From Pseudomonas putida (GTDB lineage: Bacteria > Pseudomonadota > Gammaproteobacteria > Pseudomonadales > Pseudomonadaceae), in NCBI RefSeq assembly GCF_022627325.1, contig NZ_JAETZZ010000004.1, positions 186,001 to 250,000 of the forward strand: DNA of 64,000 bases, given 5' to 3'. The position numbers and the translations under genes are program-made. This document shows positions 39,370-53,747 of this stretch, piece by piece. The notes under the pieces were generated by a model that had not been told where the DNA came from, did not search any database, and was given only the letters and a program-made list of their open reading frames with translations. Every line of letters begins with the position of its first letter. Position 1 is the first letter of the stretch.

Positions 39370-40947
39370 ATGGCCCTCGACATTCACGCTCACCGCATCC
39401 TGATCCTCGATTTCGGTTCTCAGTACACCCAGCTGATCGCCCGCCGCGTGCGTGAGATCGGTGTCTACTGCGAACTGCATCCGTTCGACATGGACGATGA
39501 AGCGATCCGCGAATTCAACCCGCGCGGCATCATCCTCGCCGGCGGCCCCGAGTCGGTCCACGAAGCCAACAGCCCGCGTGCTCCGCAGGCCGTGTTCGAC
39601 CTGAACGTACCGCTGCTGGGCATCTGCTACGGCATGCAGACCATGGCCGAGCAACTGGGCGGCAAGGTCGAAGGTTCGGACCTGCGCGAGTTCGGTTATG
39701 CCCGTGTTGACGTGGTCGGCAAGAGCCGCCTGCTCGACGGCATCGAAGACCACGTCGATGGCGACGGCGTACTGGGCCTGGACGTGTGGATGAGCCACGG
39801 CGACAAGGTCACCCAGATGCCGGGCAACTTCAACATCCTGGCCAGCACCCCGAGCTGCCCGATCGCCGGCATGTTCGACGACGCGCGCGGCTACTACGGC
39901 GTGCAGTTCCACCCGGAAGTGACCCACACCAAGCAGGGCGGTCGCATCCTGTCCCGCTTCGTGCAGGACATCTGTGGCTGTGAAGCCCTGTGGACCCCTT
40001 CGAACATCGTCGAAGACGCCATCGCCCAGGTGCGTCAGCAAGTCGGCTCGGCCAACGTTCTGCTGGGCCTGTCTGGCGGTGTCGATTCCTCGGTGGTCGC
40101 TGCGCTGCTGCACCGCGCCATCGGCGACCAGCTGACCTGCGTCTTTGTCGACAACGGCCTGCTGCGCCTGCACGAAGGCGATCAGGTGATGGCCATGTTC
40201 AAAGAGAACATGGGCGTGAAAGTGATCCGTGCCGATGCCGAGAAGCAGTTCCTCGACAACCTGGAAGGCGAAGCCGACCCGGAGAAAAAGCGCAAGATCA
40301 TCGGCCGTACCTTCATCGATGTGTTCGACGCCGAAGCCAGCAAACTGGAAAACATCCAGTTCCTCGCCCAGGGCACCATCTACCCGGACGTGATCGAGTC
40401 GGCCGGCGCCAAGAGCGGCAAGGCTCACGTGATCAAGTCGCACCACAACGTGGGTGGCCTGCCGGAGGAAATGAACCTCAAGCTGGTCGAACCGCTGCGT
40501 GAGCTGTTCAAGGACGAAGTGCGCAAGATCGGCCTGGAACTCGGCCTGCCGTACGACATGGTCTACCGCCACCCGTTCCCAGGCCCAGGCCTGGGTGTGC
40601 GGATCCTCGGTGAAGTGAAGAAGGAGTACGCCGACATTCTGCGTCGCGCCGACCACATCTTCATCGAAGAGCTGCGCAAGGCCGACTGGTACCACAAGAC
40701 CAGCCAGGCGTTCGTGGTGTTCCAGCCGGTGAAGTCGGTGGGTGTCGTGGGCGACGGCCGTCGCTACGCCTGGGTCGTGGCCCTGCGTGCTGTCGAGACC
40801 GTGGACTTCATGACCGCGCGCTGGGCGCACCTGCCTTACGACCTGCTGGAGACCGTCAGCGGCCGTATCATCAACGAAATCGACGGTATCTCGCGCGTCA
40901 CCTACGACGTGTCGAGCAAACCGCCGGCCACTATCGAGTGGGAATGA
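39370..40947 (+). CDS. guaA: GMP synthase (glutamine-hydrolysing)
   Basis: The 525-residue enzyme aminates XMP to GMP with glutamine and ATP. The class I amidotransferase domain has GICYGMQ with the nucleophilic Cys and HPEVTHT; the synthetase domain has the PP-loop [14 protein letters not shown]. The C-terminal dimerisation domain ends with PATIEWE, the normal terminus. It is probably cotranscribed with guaB and ends at a strong hairpin. Confidence 0.98.
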   Translation: MALDIHAHRILILDFGSQYTQLIARRVREIGVYCELHPFDMDDEAIREFNPRGIILAGGPESVHEANSPRAPQAVFDLNVPLLGICYGMQTMAEQLGGKVEGSDLREFGYARVDVVGKSRLLDGIEDHVDGDGVLGLDVWMSHGDKVTQMPGNFNILASTPSCPIAGMFDDARGYYGVQFHPEVTHTKQGGRILSRFVQDICGCEALWTPSNIVEDAIAQVRQQVGSANVLLGLSGGVDSSVVAALLHRAIGDQLTCVFVDNGLLRLHEGDQVMAMFKENMGVKVIRADAEKQFLDNLEGEADPEKKRKIIGRTFIDVFDAEASKLENIQFLAQGTIYPDVIESAGAKSGKAHVIKSHHNVGGLPEEMNLKLVEPLRELFKDEVRKIGLELGLPYDMVYRHPFPGPGLGVRILGEVKKEYADILRRADHIFIEELRKADWYHKTSQAFVVFQPVKSVGVVGDGRRYAWVVALRAVETVDFMTARWAHLPYDLLETVSGRIINEIDGISRVTYDVSSKPPATIEWE

Positions 40948-40955
40948 GTTGAGCC

Positions 40956-40981
40956 ACGAGGGCGCCGCAAGGCGCCCTCGT
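40956..40981 (+). terminator. Terminator-like hairpin after guaA
   Basis: ACGAGGGCGCC-GCAA-GGCGCCCTCGT forms a perfect 11-bp stem with a GNRA tetraloop 8 bp after the guaA stop. Only a weak T-rich tail follows. Confidence 0.75.
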
Positions 40982-41116
40982 CGTATCTGGGAAGGGCGAT
41001 GAGCCCCCTGCGACGAGACTTCACTTAATCTTTCGCATTTGCAGGTGTATCGTATTCGCCCTTCATCGCCAGCTGTGCTGGCAGCTTGATTGCGCTCAAA
41101 CGAGGTACCCGCACCG

Positions 41117-42502
41117 ATGTCCTTCACCCGTCGACAAATGCTCAAGGGCCTCACTGGCCTGGTTGTGGTAGGCCTGGGCGCCGGAGGCGCAGCGCGGTAC
41201 TGGCTGGGCAAGGTCGAGGATGAGAATGCCGGGCACGACTACGAACTGATCGCGGCGCCTCTGGAGGTCGAGCTCGTGCCTGGCTTCAAGACCGAGGCCT
41301 GGGCCTTCGGCCCGTCGGCACCCGGTACCGAGCTGCGGGTCCGCCAGGGCACCTGGTTGCGGGTGCGCTTCATCAACCACCTGCCGGTGGAAACCACCAT
41401 TCACTGGCATGGCATCCGCCTGCCGCTGGAGATGGACGGTGTGCCGTATGTGTCGCAGTTGCCGGTCAAGCCGGGCGAGTATTTCGACTACAAGTTCCGC
41501 GTGCCTGACGCCGGCAGTTACTGGTATCACCCGCACGTCAGCAGCTCTGAAGAGCTCGGGCGCGGCCTGGTCGGCCCACTGATCGTCGAGGAGCGCGAGC
41601 CCAGCGGTTTTTTGCATGAGCGCACGCTGAGCCTGAAGAACTGGCACGTGGACGAGCAGGGTGCCTGGCTGCCGTTCAGCATCCCCCGCGAAGCGGCGCG
41701 CAATGGTACCGCTGGCCGGCTGATCACCATCAATGGCCAGGCTGATTCGGTAACCGAATTACCGGCCGGGCAGGTTGTGCGCCTGCGTCTGCTCAACCTG
41801 GACAACACCTGGACCTATCGCCTGAACCTCAAGGGCGGTGATCACGAGGCCAGAATCTATGCCCTCGATGGCAATCCGGTCACCCCGCGTGTGCTCGATG
41901 ACGAGTACTGGCTGGGGCCAGGCATGCGTATCTGTCTGGCGATCCGCATCCCCCAGGCAGGTGAAGAAATTTCCCTGCGCGATGGCTTCGTCCGCTTGGG
42001 CACGTTGCGCTCGGTGCCCAGCAATGATGCGCCCAGCGACTGGCCGCCTGCCTTGCCACCGAACCCGGTGGCCGAGCCGGACCTGGAGAATGCCGAAAAG
42101 CTGAACTTCAATTTCGAATGGGTGGGCAAGGTTTCGGTCAACACCGACAATGGCAGGCCGCCTAGCCTGTGGCAGATCAATGGTCAGGCCTGGGACATCA
42201 CCGACAAGACCTGCGCCGACCGGCCGATCGCCACGCTGCAAAAAGGCAAGAGCTACATCTTCGAGTTGAAGAACATGACCCAGTACCAGCACCCGATTCA
42301 CCTGCATGGCATGAGCTTCAAGGTGATTGCCTCCAACAGGCACAAGATCGTCGAGCCGTGGTTCACCGATACCTACCTGCTTGGCAAGAACGAGCGGGCC
42401 CAGGTGGCGCTGGTGGCCGATAATCCAGGTACCTGGATGTTCCACTGCCACGTCATCGACCACATGGAAACCGGCCTGATGGCCGCGATTGCGGTGGTCT
42501 GA
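41117..42502 (+). CDS. Tat-exported multicopper oxidase
   Basis: The 461-residue protein has a twin-arginine signal (RR at residues 5-6, followed by a hydrophobic segment) and three cupredoxin domains. Copper motifs are complete: HWHGIRLP, YHPHVSS, HPIHLHGMSF and HCHVIDHMETG, covering type 1, 2 and 3 copper sites. It is a periplasmic oxidase of the CumA/laccase kind that may oxidise Cu(I), Mn(II) or phenols. It lacks the Met-rich insert of CueO. The stop overlaps tadA by 1 bp (TGATG). Confidence 0.9.
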   Translation: MSFTRRQMLKGLTGLVVVGLGAGGAARYWLGKVEDENAGHDYELIAAPLEVELVPGFKTEAWAFGPSAPGTELRVRQGTWLRVRFINHLPVETTIHWHGIRLPLEMDGVPYVSQLPVKPGEYFDYKFRVPDAGSYWYHPHVSSSEELGRGLVGPLIVEEREPSGFLHERTLSLKNWHVDEQGAWLPFSIPREAARNGTAGRLITINGQADSVTELPAGQVVRLRLLNLDNTWTYRLNLKGGDHEARIYALDGNPVTPRVLDDEYWLGPGMRICLAIRIPQAGEEISLRDGFVRLGTLRSVPSNDAPSDWPPALPPNPVAEPDLENAEKLNFNFEWVGKVSVNTDNGRPPSLWQINGQAWDITDKTCADRPIATLQKGKSYIFELKNMTQYQHPIHLHGMSFKVIASNRHKIVEPWFTDTYLLGKNERAQVALVADNPGTWMFHCHVIDHMETGLMAAIAVV

Positions 42503-42981
42503 TGCGCCCACAGATCATCGATCGCAGCCATGATCAGGCGTTCATGCGCCTGGCCCTGGACCTGGCTGCACAAGGTGCAGCGCTGGGCGAGGTGCCGGTG
42601 GGGGCGGTGCTGGTGCAGCACGGCCAGGTCATCGGGCAGGGCTTCAACCGGCCTATCATCGACAGCGACCCCAGTGCCCATGCCGAAATGGTCGCCATCC
42701 GTGCGGCGGCGAAATCCGCCAGCAATTACCGGCTGCCGGGCAGCACCTTGTACGTGACCCTGGAGCCTTGCAGCATGTGCGCGGGGTTGATCGTGCATTC
42801 GCGGGTGGCGCGGGTGGTCTACGGTGCGCTGGAGCCCAAGGCGGGCATCGTGCAGAGCCAGGGGCAGTTCTTCAGCCAGGGCTTTCTGAACCATCGGGTA
42901 ATGTTCGAGGGCGGGGTACTGGCTGAAGAATGCGGGCAGATCCTCAGCGACTTCTTCAAGGCCCGGCGGGCCAAGGCCTAG
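42502..42981 (+). CDS. tadA: tRNA-specific adenosine deaminase
   Basis: The 159-residue zinc deaminase converts adenosine-34 to inosine in tRNA-Arg(ACG). His60-Ala-Glu62 and PC90-S-M-C93 are the zinc and catalytic residues, and EVPVGAVLV is the usual first motif. Translation starts within the stop of the multicopper oxidase gene, so expression is coupled to it. Confidence 0.95.
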   Translation: MRPQIIDRSHDQAFMRLALDLAAQGAALGEVPVGAVLVQHGQVIGQGFNRPIIDSDPSAHAEMVAIRAAAKSASNYRLPGSTLYVTLEPCSMCAGLIVHSRVARVVYGALEPKAGIVQSQGQFFSQGFLNHRVMFEGGVLAEECGQILSDFFKARRAKA

Positions 42982-42990
42982 CCTGTTTTT

Positions 42991-43080
42991 GCCGCATCGC
43001 CGGCAAGCCGGTAGCTACAGGTGCGGCGCAACGACAAGACTGGCGCTGACCCTGTGGAAGCCGGCTTGCCGGCGATAGGG
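42991..43080. repeat. Inverted REP pair between tadA and mltF
   Basis: GCATCGCCGGCAAGCCGGTA (42994) and AAGCCGGCTTGCCGGCGATA (43058) are facing REP copies with about 45 bp between them. The genes on each side converge, so the pair may help end both transcripts. Confidence 0.85.
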
Positions 43081-43089
43081 CCTTGAGCG

Positions 43090-48743
<5,654 letters not shown>

Positions 48744-48746
48744 GGC

Positions 48747-49058
48747 GTGTACAAGCTCGCCTTCTTCGTCCCGGCCAGCCACGTCGACGTGGTCAAGGCC
48801 GCCGTATTCGCCGCCGGTGGCGGGCGTATCGGCGACTACGACCACTGCGCCTGGCAAACCCTCGGCCAGGGCCAGTTTCGCCCGTTGGACGGCAGCCAGC
48901 CGTTCCTCGGGCAAACCGGCCAGGTCGAGGTGGTCGAGGAGTGGAAGGTGGAGCTGGTGGTGGCTGATGACCTGATCGCTCAGGTCGTCGCTGCGCTGCG
49001 GCTGAGCCATCCGTACGAGACGCCGGCCTTTGAGGTCTGGCGCCTGCTGGATTTCTGA
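48747..49058 (+). CDS. NIF3/CutA-like small protein (YqfO C-terminal type)
   Basis: The 103-residue protein starts at GTG three bases after purL and ends with the motif SHPYETPAFEVW, the conserved block of the PII-like insert domain found in NIF3/YqfO proteins. It is soluble, with a Phe- and Val-rich N-terminus. Function is unknown; the family is widely conserved. It is translationally tied to purL. Confidence 0.8.
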   Translation: MYKLAFFVPASHVDVVKAAVFAAGGGRIGDYDHCAWQTLGQGQFRPLDGSQPFLGQTGQVEVVEEWKVELVVADDLIAQVVAALRLSHPYETPAFEVWRLLDF

Positions 49059-49070
49059 AACCGGTGGTTT

Positions 49071-51191
49071 TCAGCCAAAGGGCGAAGGGCCCGCGTCCGG
49101 GCTGTTGACGATGCTCCAGAAGCTCGTATCGGTTATCTGTTCTATTTCCTCGACGTGCTTGACGACAGTCTCCAGCGCCTCCCCTATACCCTTCATTGCT
49201 TCTGCCAATTCGTCTGTCTGCAACTGCCTGAGCGTTTCGACGGACGCCCCCTGCTCGATCCGTTGTGGATTGGCGAGCGCCCAGTCCTTGACGATCTGAT
49301 CGAATCGGTCGGTGTCGTAGGGGTGAACAATCATGCCCTCAGCCAATACACGGGGGTCGCCAGACGCTGCGCTGTTTTCCTGCCAGTGATCGAACATCGC
49401 TTGGCCTACGACCTTCACGGCTTCTGTTGCCATCTGTACCGCCAGGGTGTGGAAGGGATGCGTGTCGTGGTCCTTGGCCAGTTGTGAATGGGTTGCCAGG
49501 GCGCTGGCATCGCTGTTGGGGTCAGTGTCCAGCAGTGTTTGCAGGGTTGCGATGTGATCGCCTGCCCATTTGAGCAGGGGCTTCTTGATCAGGTTGGTGG
49601 CGTAGCCAATCGCCTCGTTGGGCAACTGAGCGACTTTTGTCACCTGGTTGATCCAGCGGTAGATCTCGTTTTTACGTACGTTGTCGCGGGCCTTCAGGTA
49701 GAGCTCATACGCATTGCGCAGCAGAGGATCCTCATCCTCGAGCAATATCAGCATGACCTGGTCGAAATCGCTGCGTTCGCCAGGCTCGGGCGTGGGGGAT
49801 GACTCATCACCATAGAGCAAGTTGGCCAGCGGGTCGGCGACGCTACCGACGATGTCCAGAGCGCCGAACATGCCGGTGACCACAGGCCAGGCATGCCTGC
49901 TGTTTTCTCTGGCCTCGATCCCCGTGGTCCAGACCAGCACCTTGTCGTGCCCCAGTTTTTTCAAGCTGAGCTCGACAAAGTTCGAATGGGCAAAGTAGTC
50001 CTCGAGCACGTGCAAGGCCTCGCCAAAGTGGCGCATGCCCTCGGTAGTCATGCCCTCCTTCTTGGCCGCCTCCAGCTGTTTGACCATGTAGGCGATCGAT
50101 CGGCGGATGTAACGTTTCATCGAACGCTTGGGCAGCACCGCATTCTGCTTGTGTTCAGGGAACACAAGGGCAGTGAAGTCTTTGTCGATGCTGCGCGGGT
50201 CGAAGGCATTGCGGTCCAGCGTGGTCGGGTTGTCGATGTGTTCGTGGGCCCGGTAGACCCCAAGCATCTGTGGGGTCACCCGGTAGTGTGCGCGGTCTTC
50301 GGGTGTCTGCTGCAGGCTATGGAATTCCTTCAGGGCAAACAGGTCGACAATGGCTGTCAGCTTCTTGCGCGAGACTCTCGGCAGTTGGCCTTTGGCGATG
50401 CTCTGAATGATTTCAGCGGTATCGACGCCTGCACCTTGCACCGGATGAACCAGTTTTGGGTCAATCAGTTGCGAGTAGTCCCGCAACCAGTTGCCGAAGT
50501 AGATGGCCTTGCGCTGGGCGCTGTCGAAGCCGGCGACCTCCAGTGCGTCCTCAATCGATTCATGGCCGAAGGATCTATGGCTGGCCTTCTTGTCGCCCCG
50601 GCCGGCACCGAATTCGTCAGTGTGGGGTGGCTCCTGGGTCGGGAACGCCACAACCAACGGTGTTTCAGTGCCTGAGTGGGTAAAGATCGCGAACGTCCTA
50701 CCCGCTTCGATCGGCTCATTGTAGAAGAGCAGCGTCTGGGCAAAGGCGACCCCGAGGTTTTCTGCTGGGGGCTCGGTTGCCGGTTCGGTGCCTGCTGCGC
50801 CCTCATATCGACGAAGCAGCTTGTGAACATGCAGGGCAAAAACCTGCATCAGCGCCAACAGCAACGTGGCGGTGATCTCCGGATTTTCAAGTGCCTGATC
50901 TATGACTTCGCGCTGTACCTGGATCTGTTCCGCGTCCGGGTCATAGGCGGTCCATGTCGGCAGGCCCGTCTCGACCCTGAATGCGGGGTTGGCCAGCGTG
51001 TCGTCAGCCAGATGCCGTTGCAACTCGACAAATACCGCAGGCGCAAAGCCACTGCCGAACACCGACCTGAACAGGTGGGTGAACAGCTGGGCATCGAGGG
51101 TTTTGGCGAGATTGCCCAACTGCTCCAGGGCAAGGCTGCTGCTGAATGTGGTGTCGCCAATGACGTCTGAAGTTTCAAGGGGCTCGTTCAT
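49071..51191 (-). CDS. HET-C domain protein
   Basis: The 706-residue protein contains the HET-C (heterokaryon incompatibility C) motifs FGNWLRDYSQLID (232-244) and GEALHVLEDYFAHSNFVEL (390-408). The second block has the spacing LHxLxDxxxxxHxN seen in zinc-dependent phospholipase C and P1-type nucleases, hinting at a metal-binding helical hydrolase fold. There is no signal peptide or membrane helix. I placed the start at 51191, with GAGGA 6 nt upstream. It lies 96 bp downstream of tatC on the same strand and may be read from the tat promoter. It might be a secreted or injected effector, or a housekeeping membrane-associated protein; nothing here decides. Confidence 0.78.
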   Translation of the reverse strand: MNEPLETSDVIGDTTFSSSLALEQLGNLAKTLDAQLFTHLFRSVFGSGFAPAVFVELQRHLADDTLANPAFRVETGLPTWTAYDPDAEQIQVQREVIDQALENPEITATLLLALMQVFALHVHKLLRRYEGAAGTEPATEPPAENLGVAFAQTLLFYNEPIEAGRTFAIFTHSGTETPLVVAFPTQEPPHTDEFGAGRGDKKASHRSFGHESIEDALEVAGFDSAQRKAIYFGNWLRDYSQLIDPKLVHPVQGAGVDTAEIIQSIAKGQLPRVSRKKLTAIVDLFALKEFHSLQQTPEDRAHYRVTPQMLGVYRAHEHIDNPTTLDRNAFDPRSIDKDFTALVFPEHKQNAVLPKRSMKRYIRRSIAYMVKQLEAAKKEGMTTEGMRHFGEALHVLEDYFAHSNFVELSLKKLGHDKVLVWTTGIEARENSRHAWPVVTGMFGALDIVGSVADPLANLLYGDESSPTPEPGERSDFDQVMLILLEDEDPLLRNAYELYLKARDNVRKNEIYRWINQVTKVAQLPNEAIGYATNLIKKPLLKWAGDHIATLQTLLDTDPNSDASALATHSQLAKDHDTHPFHTLAVQMATEAVKVVGQAMFDHWQENSAASGDPRVLAEGMIVHPYDTDRFDQIVKDWALANPQRIEQGASVETLRQLQTDELAEAMKGIGEALETVVKHVEEIEQITDTSFWSIVNSPDAGPSPFG

Positions 51192-51287
51192 GGTGTTCCT
51201 CGCGATGGGATCGGATGAACAAGCAGCATGTAGACGAGGCATTACGAAGTTAACGAGGCAGCGCTACCGAATCAGCTGATGCTCCTC

Positions 51288-52037
51288 TCACGTTGTCGGC
51301 CCACCCGCCTTGCTGTGGACCAGCGCGCAGGCCACCAGGCCCAGCTCGAACAGTATCCACATGGGCACCGCCAGCATCGTCTGCGAAAACACGTCCGGCG
51401 GTGTAAGAATCATCCCCACCCCAAAGCACCCAACGATCACGTAGGGCCTGCTACGCCGCAACGTGGCCACATCGGCCAGCCCCACCCACACCACGATGAA
51501 CGTTGCCACCGGGATTTCGAACGCCAGGCCGAACGCCAGGAACAGCGCCATGATGAAATCCAGGTACTGGCTGATGTCCGTCATCATCGCCACGCCATCG
51601 GGCGTCACGCTGGCAAAGAAACCGAACATCATGGGGAATACCAGGTAGAACGCGAAGGCCATGCCGGCGTAGAACAGCACGATGCTCGACACCAGCAAGG
51701 GCAGGGCGATGCGCCGTTCGCGCCGGTAAAGGCCCGGCGCAAGGAAGCCCCAGGCCTGGTGCAGCAGCAGCGGCATGGCCAGGAACAGCGCGCACATCGC
51801 CGTCAGCTTGAACGGTGTGAGAAAGGGCGAGGTGACACTGGTGGCGATCATGCTGGCGCCTTCCGGGAGGAAGCGGCGCAGCGGTTCGGAAATCAGTGTG
51901 TAGAGCTGTTGGGCGAAGGGGAACAGGCCGGCGAACACTACCGCGACCAATAGCAGGCAGCGCACCAGGCGCTTGCGCAGGTCGCGCAGGTGCCCGGTGA
52001 GCGGCATGTGTGCCGCTGGGTCCAGGGCGATGCTCAT
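51288..52037 (-). CDS. tatC: Twin-arginine translocase subunit TatC
   Basis: The 249-residue protein has six transmembrane helices and the TatC family blocks HLRDLRKRL (N-terminal signal-recognition region), FLAPGLYRRERR and FEIPVATFIVV, all standard. It recognises RR signal peptides. It overlaps tatB by 4 bp. This is the dedicated Tat set adjacent to the Xcp secretion genes; P. putida has a second set elsewhere. Confidence 0.96.
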   Translation of the reverse strand: MSIALDPAAHMPLTGHLRDLRKRLVRCLLLVAVVFAGLFPFAQQLYTLISEPLRRFLPEGASMIATSVTSPFLTPFKLTAMCALFLAMPLLLHQAWGFLAPGLYRRERRIALPLLVSSIVLFYAGMAFAFYLVFPMMFGFFASVTPDGVAMMTDISQYLDFIMALFLAFGLAFEIPVATFIVVWVGLADVATLRRSRPYVIVGCFGVGMILTPPDVFSQTMLAVPMWILFELGLVACALVHSKAGGPTT

Positions 52038-52324
52038 GAGGTGGTCTCCCGAATGACGGTAACGGGTGCAGCGTCAGGCGCCGGTTCCGCCTTCAGGCTG
52101 ATGCCCTGGCGCAGTTGCTGCTCGAGGCGCTGCAGTGGCGCGCTGTCGAGGTCGGGCATGTCGATTTCCCGTTCCATCTGCGCGCGCAGCCCCCGCATTG
52201 CCCGGCGCGCCTGGCCCAGGCCACGGCCCAGCGTACGCGCAGCGACGGGCAAGCGTTCCGGGCCAAGCACCAGCAGCGCGACGATGCCTACCAGCAGCAT
52301 CTCGCTGAAGCCTACCTCGAACAT
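52034..52324 (-). CDS. tatB: Twin-arginine translocase subunit TatB
   Basis: The 96-residue protein has one N-terminal helix (FEVGFSEMLLVGIVALLVLGPERLP split by the conserved Glu and Pro hinge) and an amphipathic helix. It docks substrates with TatC. Its start codon overlaps the tatA stop by one base. Confidence 0.95.
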   Translation of the reverse strand: MFEVGFSEMLLVGIVALLVLGPERLPVAARTLGRGLGQARRAMRGLRAQMEREIDMPDLDSAPLQRLEQQLRQGISLKAEPAPDAAPVTVIRETTS

Positions 52325-52557
52325 CAGGCCTGCCGATCCGCGTGCGGTTGTGGGGTGGGCGAACGGGTCAGTGGCTCCTGTTGTACCTGCTGCGGTGCGG
52401 CTGCGGTGCTGGCATCGCTGTCACCGCCCATGGACTTGCGAAAGCCCTGGATCGCTTCGCCAACATCACTGCCCAGGCCCTTGAGGCGCTTGGTGCCAAA
52501 CAGCAGAAACACGATCAGCAGTACGATCACCAGTTGCCAGATTCCGATGCCACCCAT
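52324..52557 (-). CDS. tatA: Twin-arginine translocase subunit TatA
   Basis: The 77-residue pore subunit has one membrane helix followed by [20 protein letters not shown], the TatA hinge and amphipathic helix. The ATG at 52557 has AGGAG 8 nt upstream; the frame opens 52 codons earlier, but that part lacks TatA features. It is the first gene of tatABC, downstream of a Pho box. Confidence 0.95.
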   Translation of the reverse strand: MGGIGIWQLVIVLLIVFLLFGTKRLKGLGSDVGEAIQGFRKSMGGDSDASTAAAPQQVQQEPLTRSPTPQPHADRQA

Positions 52558-52610
52558 TACGACCACTCCTGTAAGGCCATGAAAAGAAAGGCCAATCCTG
52601 CCTCGCGTAG

Positions 52611-52628
52611 ATGACGCGAACATGACTG
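52611..52628 (-). promoter_or_regulatory. Pho box upstream of tatABC
   Basis: Reading toward tatA, CAGTCAT-GTTC-GCGTCAT compares with the PhoB consensus CTGTCAT-N4-CTGTCAT at 6 of 7 and 5 of 7 bases. It lies about 54 bp before tatA and 75 bp before divergent gspK, so it may serve both. Confidence 0.7.
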
Positions 52629-52702
52629 CAAGGTATTTGCAATGTGCCTGCAACAACGCCCCTGTTGACTGGCGCCTTGTCTGGTAAGAGGAGTGCTGCG
52701 CC

Positions 52703-53668
52703 ATGGGTGGCAAGCGACAGCAGGGCGCTGCACTGCTGATGGTGTTGGTGGTACTGGCGATGCTCGCGGCGGGGATGGCCTGGCTGGTGGAGGATGGGCG
52801 GCGTCAGGTCGATGACGTGCAGTTGCTACGCCAGCGGGTACAGGTGCGGGCCATGGAACAGGCTGGCCTGGCCTATGCCGAGCAGGCCTTGCGTGACCCC
52901 GCCTGGCGGCTTAGCCCGCTGTTCTGGCAGGCGCTGCGGGGGCAACCGCTGAAATACGACTTTGGCGCCGGCCAGGCACAGCTGCGGGTGTACGACCAGC
53001 ACACCTGTTTCAACGTCAATGCGCTGTTGGGGGATGACGGTGAACGTGCCGAACGCCAGCTACGGCGTTTGCTGGGTGACAACATGGCCGCGCAACGTCT
53101 GGTCGACGCCTTGGCGGACTGGCTCGACAGCGACAGCGATGCGCGCCTGCAGGGGGCCGAAAGTGCCCAGTATCTGCGCCAGCAGCCGCCTCGTCTGGCG
53201 GCCAACCAGCCGATGCTCGATACCAGTGAGTTGAACCTGCTGCTCGAGCCAGATGCCTCGCGCCAGCACCGTTATCCAATGTTGTGTGCGTTGCCGCAGA
53301 CCACCGGCTGGCGCCTGAATGCCAATGCCGTAGGGCTGGAGCATCTGCCATTGCTCGAAGCGCTTTATGAAGGGCGGTATCCCCGTTCGTTGCTCAGCCG
53401 CATCGTCAGTGGTCGGCCGGCGTCAGGCTATGTAGATGCTGCGGCATTGCGCCAGGCGCTGGGGGCGGTGGACGACGAAACATTCGAGCGGTTGAGCGAG
53501 GGGTTGCTGCTCAACAGTGGGCATTTTCAGTTGCAGCTTTCGTTCGAAGAACAGGGCAGGACGATACGCAGCGCGTTTGAGCTGGAGGCCGTGGGGGTGG
53601 TGCAGTGGCATGCACGGGTGCCGGCGCAGCAGGTGCGGGTGAAGAGTCGGGCGCCGATGGTCTGGTGA
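52703..53668 (+). CDS. gspK: Type II secretion minor pseudopilin GspK
   Basis: The 321-residue protein has the pseudopilin start (cleavage after Gly8: [10 protein letters not shown]) and a large globular GspK domain with [17 protein letters not shown]. It caps the pseudopilus tip with GspI and GspJ. Its position away from gspC-J, next to tatA, is unusual; the rest of the operon lies beyond uxpB. GAGGAG precedes the ATG. Confidence 0.93.
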   Translation: MGGKRQQGAALLMVLVVLAMLAAGMAWLVEDGRRQVDDVQLLRQRVQVRAMEQAGLAYAEQALRDPAWRLSPLFWQALRGQPLKYDFGAGQAQLRVYDQHTCFNVNALLGDDGERAERQLRRLLGDNMAAQRLVDALADWLDSDSDARLQGAESAQYLRQQPPRLAANQPMLDTSELNLLLEPDASRQHRYPMLCALPQTTGWRLNANAVGLEHLPLLEALYEGRYPRSLLSRIVSGRPASGYVDAAALRQALGAVDDETFERLSEGLLLNSGHFQLQLSFEEQGRTIRSAFELEAVGVVQWHARVPAQQVRVKSRAPMVW

Positions 53669-53688
53669 TCATGTTCAATGGCTGCCGT

Positions 53689-53722
53689 GCAGCCCATCGC
53701 CGGCAAGCCGGCGATGGGCTGC
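53689..53722. terminator. REP-type hairpin between gspK and uxpB
   Basis: GCAGCCCATCGCCGGC-AA-GCCGGCGATGGGCTGC is a perfect 16-bp palindrome between the convergent 3' ends of gspK and uxpB. It combines REP sequence with terminator geometry and probably ends both transcripts. Confidence 0.75.
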
Positions 53723-53747
53723 AAAGCGGCCCTGATGCACAAACCGA

